This document shows, piece after piece, positions 25,606 to 32,395 of a stretch of 64,000 bases of DNA. The position numbers and the translations under genes are program-made. A model generated the notes under the pieces. It ran no database searches. It was given only the letters and a program-made list of their open reading frames with translations, and was not told the DNA's origin. This stretch comes from JAGWNR01 sp964565685 (GTDB taxonomy: Bacteria > Patescibacteriota > Minisyncoccia > Phycocordibacterales > PALSA-1337). Where the stretch lies: positions 1 through 64,000 of the forward strand of contig CAZMFR010000002.1 of NCBI GenBank assembly GCA_964565685.1. Reading direction: 5' to 3'. Numbering within the stretch: position 1 is the first letter of the stretch; every line of letters begins with the position of its first letter.

Positions 25606-25935
25606 ATGAACACCCAAAAACACAACCGGCTTGCAGAATACATCCGCGAGATCGCGGCCGAGTATCTCGTACGCGAAGCGAACCACAATTCTCTCATAAC
25701 GGTCACTGGCATAGATTTGTCGGATACCGAAGCCAGCGCGCGCATCCTTATCTCCGTCTTGCCCACAGAAAAAGAGGCCGATGCCCTCGAATTCGTGCAA
25801 CGCAAAGCCAACGACCTGCGGCTTTATTTCATGAAGAAGGTCAAGATCCGCCGTGCGCCGCGTTTCTCTTTTGCCATAGACCTAGGCGAAAAGAATCGGC
25901 AGAGGATCGATGAGATCAGTCACAAAAGTCTATAA
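25606..25935 (+). CDS. rbfA: Ribosome-binding factor A
   Basis: 109 residues. KH-type 30S maturation factor. Typical pattern RLAEYIREIAAEYL at the start, ITVTGIDLSDTEASARILIS in the middle and KVKIRRAPRFSFAID near the end (matching the usual R..P.L.F..D). Downstream of infB, the usual pairing. Confidence 0.9.
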   Translation: MNTQKHNRLAEYIREIAAEYLVREANHNSLITVTGIDLSDTEASARILISVLPTEKEADALEFVQRKANDLRLYFMKKVKIRRAPRFSFAIDLGEKNRQRIDEISHKSL

Positions 25936-26050
25936 GGTCATAAAGTCCTTAAAGTCTATAAAGGAACATGCTATTATAATCGAAGTCCAAGGTCTAAAAC
26001 CGTATTTCTCTTGACTTTTGACTATGCACTTTCGATCTTTAACTTTATTT

Positions 26051-26121
26051 GGCCACGTAGAAAAGTGGTAATTCGACGCTCTGCAAAAGCGTTATCGCGA
26101 GTTCGATTCTCGCCGTGGCCT
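26051..26121 (+). tRNA. tRNA-Cys (anticodon GCA)
   Basis: Acceptor GGCCACG/CGTGGCC, anticodon arm ACGCT-CTGCAAA-AGCGT, T loop TTCGATT, discriminator T. No CCA. Confidence 0.92.
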
Positions 26122-26144
26122 CATGATATAATAATACGGAACCT

Positions 26145-26228
26145 GCCCAGGTGGCGAAATTGGTAGACGCAACAGACTTAAAATTTGTCGACCGCAAGGT
26201 CATGTGGGTTCGATTCCCACCCTGGGCA
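26145..26228 (+). tRNA. tRNA-Leu (anticodon TAA)
   Basis: Class II, 84 nt. Acceptor GCCCAGG/CCTGGGC, anticodon arm ACAGA-CTTAAAA-TTTGT, variable arm GACC..GGTC, T loop TTCGATT, discriminator A. 23 bases after tRNA-Cys, probably one transcript. Confidence 0.92.
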
Positions 26229-26257
26229 CAGCGGTAGGTCTTCCATCACAAATCAAA

Positions 26258-26289
26258 AACCCGCATCTGAGCTTCAGAAGCGGGCTTTT
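26258..26289 (+). terminator. Terminator after tRNA-Cys/tRNA-Leu
   Basis: Stem CCCGC/GCGGG extended by an internal CTGA..TCAG pairing, then CTTTT. Confidence 0.7.
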
Positions 26290-26306
26290 GGACGGATCAC
26301 TGAAGA

Positions 26307-26384
26307 TTACTTTGCAGTGCATCCGCAACTGCATGTTCCGTCTTTTTCTTTGTGTTCATGACCACAGACTTTACAGGTTTTCAT
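26307..26384 (-). CDS. Tiny cysteine-rich (metal-binding-like) peptide
   Basis: 25 codons: MKTCKVCGHEHKEKDG, then TCSCGCTAK. Two Cys pairs (CKVC, CSCGC) with His residues between look like a zinc-ribbon or metallothionein-like fold. It is too short for routine gene calling, but every codon is compatible with a real metal-binding peptide. An AT-rich TATAAA-containing stretch precedes the ATG. Function unknown; it lies between the tRNA-Leu terminator and tRNA-Phe repeats. Confidence 0.5.
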   Translation of the reverse strand: MKTCKVCGHEHKEKDGTCSCGCTAK

Positions 26385-26422
26385 ATGTTTATTATTTTTA
26401 TAAAAATTACCTGATAAAGATC

Positions 26423-26605
26423 TTATCCTGACTGCGCTCGGACACGCGTATGCGCAAACGCCCACGTGCACATAGCTTGTCAGGATAAATTCGACCCTGC
26501 GATTGCAGGTGATTACTATACACGATTATTTGGAGAATAGGTGCTCTTCGGAACATCGCTCTGATTTTCGATCCTGTACGCAAGCTGACGCTTGCCATCG
26601 AAAAC
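26423..26605. repeat. Palindromic element downstream of tRNA-Phe
   Basis: Contains TTATCCTGAC/GTCAGGATAA (26423-26488) and ATTTTCGAT..ATCGAAAA (26564-26604) with an inner GCAAGC/GCTTGC hairpin. Bases 26568-26576 (TTCGATCCT) are the inverse of the tRNA-Phe T-arm sequence. No ORF. Confidence 0.5.
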
Positions 26606-26624
26606 TCGTCGTCTGATGGAATGG

Positions 26625-26697
26625 TGCCGAGACCCAGGATCGAACTGGGGACCCTTCCCTCTTCAGGGGAATGCTCTACCAACTGAGCTATCTCGGC
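26625..26697 (-). tRNA. tRNA-Phe (anticodon GAA)
   Basis: Acceptor GCCGAGA/TCTCGGC, D arm GCTC/GAGC, anticodon arm TTCCC-CTGAAGA-GGGAA, T loop TTCGATC, discriminator A. Confidence 0.94.
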
Positions 26698-26730
26698 GTC
26701 TAAAAATCAAAATCTCATCTTCTTTATCCG

Positions 26731-27000
26731 TCAATATTGCCCTAGCGCCTGTTTCAATTCATCGCTTATTGACTGGCTCTGACCGGTGCCGCTACCGCCG
26801 CCCAATGCTCCTGTGAGAGAATTTATATATGGCTGGATGAAGTAGAACGCTCCAAAGGTCAAGCCGATTATGAGCACCCAATAGCCGATCTGAAAGGTCA
26901 ATTGCCAACGCGACGATCTGCGCATCTTGCGCAGGATAGTATTGTTCTCCTGTGCCAAAGCGGCGACTCGCTCTAACAATGATCGTTCTTCTGGGGTCAT
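26731..27000 (-). CDS. Small one-pass membrane protein
   Basis: 89 residues: an N-terminal helical segment (EERSLLERVAALAQENNTIL), a basic patch KMRRSSRW, a transmembrane helix (~37-58) and a Gly/Ser-rich tail ending in SDELKQALGQY. Similar proteins are common in Patescibacteria (general knowledge); function unknown. It lies between two tRNA genes. Confidence 0.65.
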   Translation of the reverse strand: MTPEERSLLERVAALAQENNTILRKMRRSSRWQLTFQIGYWVLIIGLTFGAFYFIQPYINSLTGALGGGSGTGQSQSISDELKQALGQY

Positions 27001-27058
27001 GGAAACAGCATAGCAAAAGTTAGCTAAAAAGTAAAAATATGCTTTTGCAACCGACTTG

Positions 27059-27130
27059 TGCCCCCGGCCGGAATCGGACCGACATCAGACCCTTAGGACG
27101 GGCCTGTTCTATCCATTGAACTACGGAGGC
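27059..27130 (-). tRNA. tRNA-Arg (anticodon CCT)
   Basis: Acceptor GCCTCCG/CGGGGGC (one G-T pair), anticodon loop GTCCTAA, T loop TCCGATT, discriminator A. A GCAAAAG/CTTTTGC hairpin lies just downstream (27013-27048). Confidence 0.9.
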
Positions 27131-27138
27131 GGCGAGCT

Positions 27139-27372
27139 TTATTTTCCGAGAGCGGCGGCAATGGCTCCCTCGTCGAAACCGACGATCGTCTTGTCGCCGA
27201 TAACGATCACAGGAACGCCCAATTGGCCGGTCTTGTCGACCATCTCCTTTCGCCTCATTTCATCAGAGGCAACATTATACTCAGTGAAAGCGACTTTGTT
27301 CTTGTTGAAGTAATCCTTTGCGGCTTTGCAATATGTGCAAGTAGGCGTCGAATATATAATGGCTGTTTTCAT
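27139..27372 (-). CDS. Glutaredoxin-like (NrdH-type) thiol-disulfide protein
   Basis: 77 residues with the redox motif CTYC at residues 12-15 (TPTCTYCKAA), the cis-Pro region LGVPVIVIGD and C-terminal VGFDEGAIAAALGK. It reduces disulfides, often those of ribonucleotide reductase. The gene ends just before tRNA-Arg; no partner gene is visible. Confidence 0.9.
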   Translation of the reverse strand: MKTAIIYSTPTCTYCKAAKDYFNKNKVAFTEYNVASDEMRRKEMVDKTGQLGVPVIVIGDKTIVGFDEGAIAAALGK

Positions 27373-27747
27373 GGCTTTATTTGATTATATGGGTAATTCT
27401 TTGTCGGGAAAAGTATAACATGGATCGGATATACAATGAAAGCCGATTTGCATTGTGCGCCATGTGGGATGCTATTAGGACAGAGTTATTAACTCATTCT
27501 ACATAAATATAAATGACCTCCTCCACGCAGTTCCTGCGGGGTTTCCTTTTGAGGCCGCTTCGCGAAGCATTGCTCCGCTCGTCGGGCTCGCTCCGGATCC
27601 ATTCATCCCCGCACTGCGGCTTGCTACTTCAAGCTCGAGCGACGCATCCTACGTGCGGGGTTTCCTGGAAAAGAAAAAAGCCACACATTCCTGCGTGGCC
27701 GGAGCTTGAGATTGAACCTCGCTCCTATAATAACCTTGTCTCCTTCG
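27373..27747. other. Intergenic region with palindromic, GC-rich repeats
   Basis: No convincing ORF. 27513-27670 is palindrome-rich: TGCGGGGTTTCC occurs at about 27536 and again at about 27655, with GCTTCGCGAAGC, CCCCGC/GCGGGG pairings and CTCGAGC in between. It resembles the tRNA-downstream elements in style. The right part holds the terminator of the gene at 27748. Confidence 0.6.
27673..27699 (-). terminator. Terminator of the gene at 27748
   Basis: Minus-strand stem GCCACGC/ (one mismatch) GTGTGGC followed by TTTTTTC. Confidence 0.7.
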
Positions 27748-28146
27748 TCATTTCTGGACTTCGACTGATAAGGGGACAAAAATGCCGTCTTCCGAATTCC
27801 ATCTGACCATTCCGGTCGGGACGCTGTTCGTGCCAGTTGTCGTGAGCTGCACATCCATGACCTGACCTTGTTTGGGGACATATATGACATATTGAGTCTT
27901 GGGATCACTGGGGTCTTGTGTCACTGACAGAACCCTGTAATAACTCCCGTCGCTCAACACATCTTTGTCCGCAAATCTGCTCTCGATTTTGTCACAAGAC
28001 ATTTCGGCAAATGACACGATGCCAATAATGCATAACAGGACACCGACCACACCCAAGATAAGTGTGCCGAGGTCGTCATTGCCAATCCGGCACATAAGAG
28101 CAATGAACCCTGCGCCAATAAGTATCATGATTAACCCTACTAACAT
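27748..28146 (-). CDS. Small membrane protein with a C-terminal beta-rich domain
   Basis: 132 residues from MLVGLIMILIG; the start is supported by AGGAAAGGAAAA just upstream, and the longer ORF to 28227 is rejected. Two hydrophobic helices (~1-18 and ~28-45), then a soluble domain with SYYRVLSVTQDPSD and YVIYVPKQGQVMDVQL. No family recognised. Confidence 0.6.
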   Translation of the reverse strand: MLVGLIMILIGAGFIALMCRIGNDDLGTLILGVVGVLLCIIGIVSFAEMSCDKIESRFADKDVLSDGSYYRVLSVTQDPSDPKTQYVIYVPKQGQVMDVQLTTTGTNSVPTGMVRWNSEDGIFVPLSVEVQK

Positions 28147-28517
28147 ATTTTTCCTTTCCTTCCCAATTTTGTCTTGGCCGGGAACGCCATGCTTTTGAAA
28201 ACGATACAACGATAGTAGCGTCTGCAAAAACTATTTTGTGAAGAACCGTAAAACTAACTATCAATGGTATAACATATATGACACTTGTCTGTCAAATATA
28301 AGTTGACTATTCTATCAATTTATGTCATCCAACAGTTTTATTGAGCGTTAGTTTAACTTTACGTGTCATTCCACACGCCCTACCGCCTTTGGAGAGCAGG
28401 TTGGTGCGCGAGATGCGACCTCTGGAAGCGGTGTGTGGACGCATCAATTGCGTATCATGTGCGCGCCGCGTGTACGCGGCATCGTCACAAAACATAGTCG
28501 CTTCGCTCCTTGTTTTG
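28147..28517. other. Intergenic region downstream of tRNA-Gly with nested palindromes
   Basis: No convincing ORF. 28371-28440 contains CCACAC..GTGTGG and ACCGC/GCGGT arms. Bases near 28396-28412 (GTGCGCGAGATGCGA) resemble the tRNA-Gly 3' end. GCCGCGTGTACGCGGC and CAAAAC..GTTTTG hairpins lie next to the tRNA. The left part is plain AT-rich sequence. Confidence 0.5.
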
Positions 28518-28588
28518 TGCGAAATGCGAGAATCGAACTCGCGTCTGATGCTTGGGAAGCACCCGTTTTGCCACTAAACTAATTTCGC
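28518..28588 (-). tRNA. tRNA-Gly (anticodon CCC)
   Basis: Acceptor GCGAAAT/ATTTCGC, anticodon arm GGTGC-TTCCCAA-GCATC, T loop TTCGATT, discriminator A. 71 nt. Confidence 0.9.
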
Positions 28589-28598
28589 ATTTGATGTC

Positions 28599-28985
28599 CT
28601 AAAAAATTCCATCGAACCACGCCTTTAGCCCGCCCCAAAAACCTTCCGGCGTTGTCGTGGCTGTAACTGACGCGGCCGTATCGATGATGACAGCCAACGA
28701 TTCGCCCGGCTTGACGATGCGGAAATCGGTGCGCATGACCGCCTCGGTTCCGGAGGCCGTCGATAGCTGGGCTATCGATTGCGACAATTCGCCTTCTTGG
28801 TCTTTTAGGGCCGCTAGCTGGTTTTCTGCTTGACCCAGCCGTGCCGTCGACAGTTGATATTTTTCATATATTCCCCAAGTCGACCTTGCCAAGACGATCA
28901 AAACAAGGATCATGATGACGATGGTCAACGGAGAATAAAATAGCCGCTTTGCATTGCGCTTGGATTTGAACTGTTTTATGGCCAT
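28599..28985 (-). CDS. Septum formation initiator (DivIC/FtsB-like)
   Basis: 128 residues from MAIKQFKSKR. Basic N-terminus, one transmembrane helix (~17-37), then a coiled coil (STARLGQAENQLAALKDQEG) and an extracellular segment ending in EGFWGGLKAWFDGIF. DivIC/FtsB proteins bind FtsL and link the divisome to wall synthesis. The ORF opens at 29096, but the shorter start gives a normal topology and leaves room for the promoter of the divergent small gene. Confidence 0.75.
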   Translation of the reverse strand: MAIKQFKSKRNAKRLFYSPLTIVIMILVLIVLARSTWGIYEKYQLSTARLGQAENQLAALKDQEGELSQSIAQLSTASGTEAVMRTDFRIVKPGESLAVIIDTAASVTATTTPEGFWGGLKAWFDGIF

Positions 28986-29057
28986 GATGTTATTGAATGT
29001 TGAAAGGTCGCTATATGCTTTAACCGATGCGATGGCTTGAACTTTAAATCCATCGGT

Positions 29058-29085
29058 TTGCACAAATCCGCGCTTATAGTATACT
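29058..29085 (+). promoter_or_regulatory. Promoter of a 37-residue membrane protein
   Basis: TTGCAC, 16-base spacer, TATACT; the expected start is about 10 bases before ATG 29102. Confidence 0.65.
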
Positions 29086-29101
29086 ACACGGCACAACTAT
29101 C

Positions 29102-29215
29102 ATGCTTTTCCACAAGACAACTCGCAAGGTGCTCAATTGGACTATCATGGCTATCGGCATTTTGGTCATCATCAGCATGGTGCTCCTATATTTTCCTGCG
29201 CTCTGGCAGTCGTAA
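29102..29215 (+). CDS. 37-residue single-pass membrane protein
   Basis: MLFHKTTRKVLNW, then TIMAIGILVIISMVLLYF, then PALWQS. A basic, probably cytoplasmic end followed by one clean transmembrane helix. Below routine gene-calling length, but it has a near-consensus promoter and a short leader. It is divergent from the DivIC-like gene, so it may belong to the division machinery; that is inference from position only. Confidence 0.6.
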   Translation: MLFHKTTRKVLNWTIMAIGILVIISMVLLYFPALWQS

Positions 29216-29333
29216 TCAAATCAAACACGCGAATATAACATGTCCGTCAGCTGTTGCCTCCTGACCGAATGATGCTCTCGCATCATTCGCCCGCGATTTG
29301 ACAGTCGTAATCTCCCATTTTCTCGGGTGTTTT

Positions 29334-30170
29334 TTATGTATACATTTCCGTCGTAAGTTTGCGTATAGTCTGGTTGTTCACAAGAGAGGTCATCTGATAG
29401 ATAGCAATCTCATTTAGCTTTTCCAGTCGTTTACCTTGCGATAACCCTTGTCGGATAAATTCAGCGTTCATGCTTTCCATGTTCGAAAGCACGACGAGTT
29501 GTTCTATGGTCGAACAATCTCGTATGTTGCCTTTTTCTTTTGAATTTTTATCACGCCATTCTTTGGCAGTCATGCCGAAAATAGCCATGTTCAAGACATC
29601 CGCTTCGCTTGCATAAATAATGTCCATCAAATGCTTGGAAAGTTTCGGCGGAATAATATGCTTTTTGATTGCGTCGGTGTGAATCCGATAATTAACTTTT
29701 GTAAGCATCCTTTTTACATCCCAACCAAGAGTTTTACGCTCGGCCTCTTCAACCTTTAATCTCTGAAATTCTTTGATCAAATAAAGCTTGAATTCTGGAC
29801 TTATCCATGAGGCAAACTCAAGGGCTATGTCCTTGTGTGCGTAAGTACCTCCTCCATAACGACCTGATTTTGTGATGAGACCAATAGCTTCTGTCGAATC
29901 GATCCATCGTTTAGGAGTTACGGAAAAGCTGTTAGAACCTGACTCATTTTTAAACACCTCGAATTCGAGGTGTTTAAAATTCGGGTTATTGATTTGCTCC
30001 CACAAGCCCATGAACTCAATGACATTCCGTGTTCTAAGCCAGTTTTGGACAATACGTTCGGTCCGTTCCTTATTACGATAGCGTGCGATATCGGTCAAAG
30101 AAATATAATCGTCCTCCCTGCGCGAGATAAAGCTGATAGGAATATTTTTTACAACGATTTCCTTGTTCAT
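29334..30170 (-). CDS. KilA-N domain protein
   Basis: 278 residues from MNKEIVVKNI. N-terminal KilA-N DNA-binding domain: DDYISLTDIARYRN (~18-31), WLRTRNVIEFMGLWE (~44-58), GGGTYAHKDIALEFASWISPEFKLYLIKEF seen in parts (~101-130). The C-terminal half is a predicted all-helical segment. KilA-N proteins come from phages and mobile elements. The gene is AT-rich and divergent from the LexA-methyltransferase fusion, part of the accessory island at 29.3-32.4 kb. Confidence 0.85.
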   Translation of the reverse strand: MNKEIVVKNIPISFISRREDDYISLTDIARYRNKERTERIVQNWLRTRNVIEFMGLWEQINNPNFKHLEFEVFKNESGSNSFSVTPKRWIDSTEAIGLITKSGRYGGGTYAHKDIALEFASWISPEFKLYLIKEFQRLKVEEAERKTLGWDVKRMLTKVNYRIHTDAIKKHIIPPKLSKHLMDIIYASEADVLNMAIFGMTAKEWRDKNSKEKGNIRDCSTIEQLVVLSNMESMNAEFIRQGLSQGKRLEKLNEIAIYQMTSLVNNQTIRKLTTEMYT

Positions 30171-30181
30171 GATACAAAGCA

Positions 30182-30208
30182 AGCCGGAGTTATTTGTTTC
30201 TTCCGGCT
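30182..30208. promoter_or_regulatory. Inverted repeat between KilA-N and the LexA-methyltransferase gene
   Basis: AGCCGGA-N13-TCCGGCT, 12 bases upstream of the KilA-N start in the divergent spacer. It has no T-run, so it may be an operator or a 5' hairpin rather than a terminator. Confidence 0.4.
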
Positions 30209-30350
30209 ACGTTAAGAGTTAAAAGTAAGTTAATTATAGCAAAAATTTCCGAGCGGTCAATATTGACGAAGGAGATTATTGGATATAGAAAATATTTTTC
30301 GCCATGGCAAAGAGGTTTTTGATTTAAAGAAAAAGTGTGGATAACTCAAT

Positions 30351-30379
30351 TTAACTTTCTATTTTTATTCTAGTATAAT
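30351..30379 (+). promoter_or_regulatory. Promoter of the LexA-methyltransferase fusion
   Basis: TTAACT, 17-base spacer, TATAAT; the ATG at 30418 is 38 bases further. I saw no GAAC-N4-GTTC or CTG-N10-CAG LexA box nearby. Confidence 0.6.
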
Positions 30380-30417
30380 ATTACTACCGAATTAGAAACT
30401 AACTACCTAAAAATCCC

Positions 30418-31812
30418 ATGCTTACAAAAAAACAAAGAAAAATTCTCGACTTCATAGAATCGTATACTCAAAAACATGGGTTCAGTCCTTCTCATGAAGA
30501 AATGAGAAAGCATTTTAAACTATCATCTGTTTCTACAGTTAATCATTACATAAAAATACTTCAAAATAAAAACTATATAAATCGCGGGAAAAATAGTATA
30601 CGATCTATAGAGATTGGGAAAAAAAAACAAATAATTAATATACCATTCAAGGGTTACATCGCCGCCGGGCAGCCAATTGAAGCGGTTGAAGAATTTGAAA
30701 CCGTAGCAATTCCCAGTAGTTTCCTTTCCAACGGACAGCTCTTTGCTCTTGGTGTTAAGGGAGACAGCATGATAGATGATGGCATATTTGATGGAGATAC
30801 AATAATCGTTAGAAAACAGAATTCAATTGCAGATGGTGAAACTGCAGTCGCATTGATAAACAACAATGAAGTGACGCTTAAAAAAATATACCGAGAGAAA
30901 AACAGGATAAGATTAGAGCCAGCAAATCCAAAACTTAAGCCATTTTATGTAAAAGAAGTAATAATTCAAGGAAAAGTCATCAGCACTTTCAGAAATATTG
31001 AAGAACAAGAAAAAAAAGATAGAAAAATAAAATTAAACAATATTTATCGATCAGATTGTGTTGAATTTATGAAATCGATGGAAGAAAACTCAGTTGATTT
31101 GACCGTTACCTCGCCTCCTTACGATGAATTAAGAAATTACAAAGGATACAGCTTTGATTTTGAAAATATCGCCAAGCAATTGTTCAGAATAACTAAAAAA
31201 GGAGGAGTAGTTGTATGGGTTGTTGGAGATAAAATCAAAAAAGGAAATAAAAGTCTAACTAGTTTCAAACAAGCTTTATACTTTCAACAAATTGGCTTCA
31301 ATGTCCATGATGTAATGATATACAGGAAGAAAAATACTCCGTTTATGAGAACAAACGGATATACCAACTGCTATGAATTTATGTTTGTTCTGAGTAAGGG
31401 CTCACCAAAAACATTTAATCCATTAAAGACAAAGACTGTCAGACAAGGAAAAGAAATGCTGCCTTTCAACAAAGGAGCAGATGGAATAAATAGAAAAGTT
31501 TTAGGAGAACTAAAACCGGAAAAAACGATGACAAATATCTGGGAATATGCAGTCGGCCTTGGCGGTTCAACGAGCGACAAGATCGCCTTTGATCATCCTG
31601 CAATTTTCCCAGAAAAGTTGGCAGAAGATCACATCCTTTCGTGGACTAATGACAATGATATTGTCTTTGACCCAATGTGCGGTTCCGGTACTACTTGTAA
31701 AATGGCAAAGAAAAACAATAGACATTATATAGGTTGCGATGTGTCAGAAGATTACGTCAATTTGGCCAAGAAAAGATTAGAAAATCAAAATTCTACTCTA
31801 CAAATTTTATAG
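30418..31812 (+). CDS. LexA repressor/self-cleaving peptidase fused to a DNA methyltransferase
   Basis: 464 residues. Residues 1-65 are a LexA-type winged helix (LTKKQRKILDFIESY, KLSSVSTVNHYIKIL). Residues ~72-190 are an S24 peptidase with cleavage bond Ala83-Gly84 (IAAGQP), Ser117 (GDSMIDDG) and Lys155 (EVTLKK), spaced like E. coli LexA. A short linker (~193-205) leads to an N4C/N6A methyltransferase: TSPPYDELRNY (231-241, motif IV) and DPMCGSGTTCK (418-428, motif I), the beta order. TSPPY favours N4-cytosine. No stop or frameshift separates the parts. The 3' end overlaps the nuclease gene by 20 bases. AT-rich compared with neighbours. Confidence 0.88.
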   Translation: MLTKKQRKILDFIESYTQKHGFSPSHEEMRKHFKLSSVSTVNHYIKILQNKNYINRGKNSIRSIEIGKKKQIINIPFKGYIAAGQPIEAVEEFETVAIPSSFLSNGQLFALGVKGDSMIDDGIFDGDTIIVRKQNSIADGETAVALINNNEVTLKKIYREKNRIRLEPANPKLKPFYVKEVIIQGKVISTFRNIEEQEKKDRKIKLNNIYRSDCVEFMKSMEENSVDLTVTSPPYDELRNYKGYSFDFENIAKQLFRITKKGGVVVWVVGDKIKKGNKSLTSFKQALYFQQIGFNVHDVMIYRKKNTPFMRTNGYTNCYEFMFVLSKGSPKTFNPLKTKTVRQGKEMLPFNKGADGINRKVLGELKPEKTMTNIWEYAVGLGGSTSDKIAFDHPAIFPEKLAEDHILSWTNDNDIVFDPMCGSGTTCKMAKKNNRHYIGCDVSEDYVNLAKKRLENQNSTLQIL

Positions 31813-32374
31813 CCCTTTTTATTAAATCTACATCATCTTTGAACCTACCTATTCCAGTATTACAACTATCACAAACCCATCCTCTAGCTTCGCCTGTTTT
31901 GTGATTATGATCAAGAACAACTTTGCAAGTAACTCCCGCTATTGTTCTTTTGGAACATATAGGACATTCAAAAGGAATATCTTGTGGCTTATTTTTCATC
32001 CATTCAGCTTTGGTTTTTGCAGACATATCCATACCTTCAAGATTTTTTCTGCAATCTACACAAGAAGGTCTCCTAACATGCCTGTTATTTACTCCGTTCT
32101 GATTTCTTGCGAATTTCTTTGTGTTTATAAGTCTATGACAAATGTTGCAAATCTTTTTAGGAAATGCGTCTCCGACCTTTTTTACGTTAAATATTTTAAA
32201 ATCATCTTTCTTCAGATCCACTGATTTCCAAGCTCTTATAAAAAATATCTTAGCACCGTTTTCCGTTTCAGATTCGACAATTCCAACATCATATTTATCA
32301 ATAAATTGGTTAGCAGAAATATCAATTCTCTTATTCGCAAAAACAAATACCTTTTTATTTTCTGATTTTTTCAT
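31793..32374 (-). CDS. HNH nuclease, recombination endonuclease VII type
   Basis: 193 residues from MKKSENKK (or 196 from ATG 32383, the numbering used here). The C-terminal ~60 residues carry the endonuclease VII signature: CPIC (140-143), DHNHKTG (158-164), CDSCNTGIG (171-179). A second zinc site CNIC (79-82) and CVDC (108-111) precedes it. The N-terminal ~70 residues are unassigned and could recognise DNA. T4 endonuclease VII cuts branched DNA, but this fold also occurs in restriction enzymes. Convergent and overlapping with the LexA-methyltransferase gene, so a restriction partner is the best guess. Confidence 0.8.
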   Translation of the reverse strand: MKKSENKKVFVFANKRIDISANQFIDKYDVGIVESETENGAKIFFIRAWKSVDLKKDDFKIFNVKKVGDAFPKKICNICHRLINTKKFARNQNGVNNRHVRRPSCVDCRKNLEGMDMSAKTKAEWMKNKPQDIPFECPICSKRTIAGVTCKVVLDHNHKTGEARGWVCDSCNTGIGRFKDDVDLIKRAIKFVE

Positions 32375-32395
32375 ATTTCGCATTATACCACATTT

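Noticed and set aside
30418..31020. LexA and methyltransferase as two separate genes
   Set aside because: There is no stop, restart or ribosome-binding site between residues 190 and 210; the ORF is continuous across the linker.
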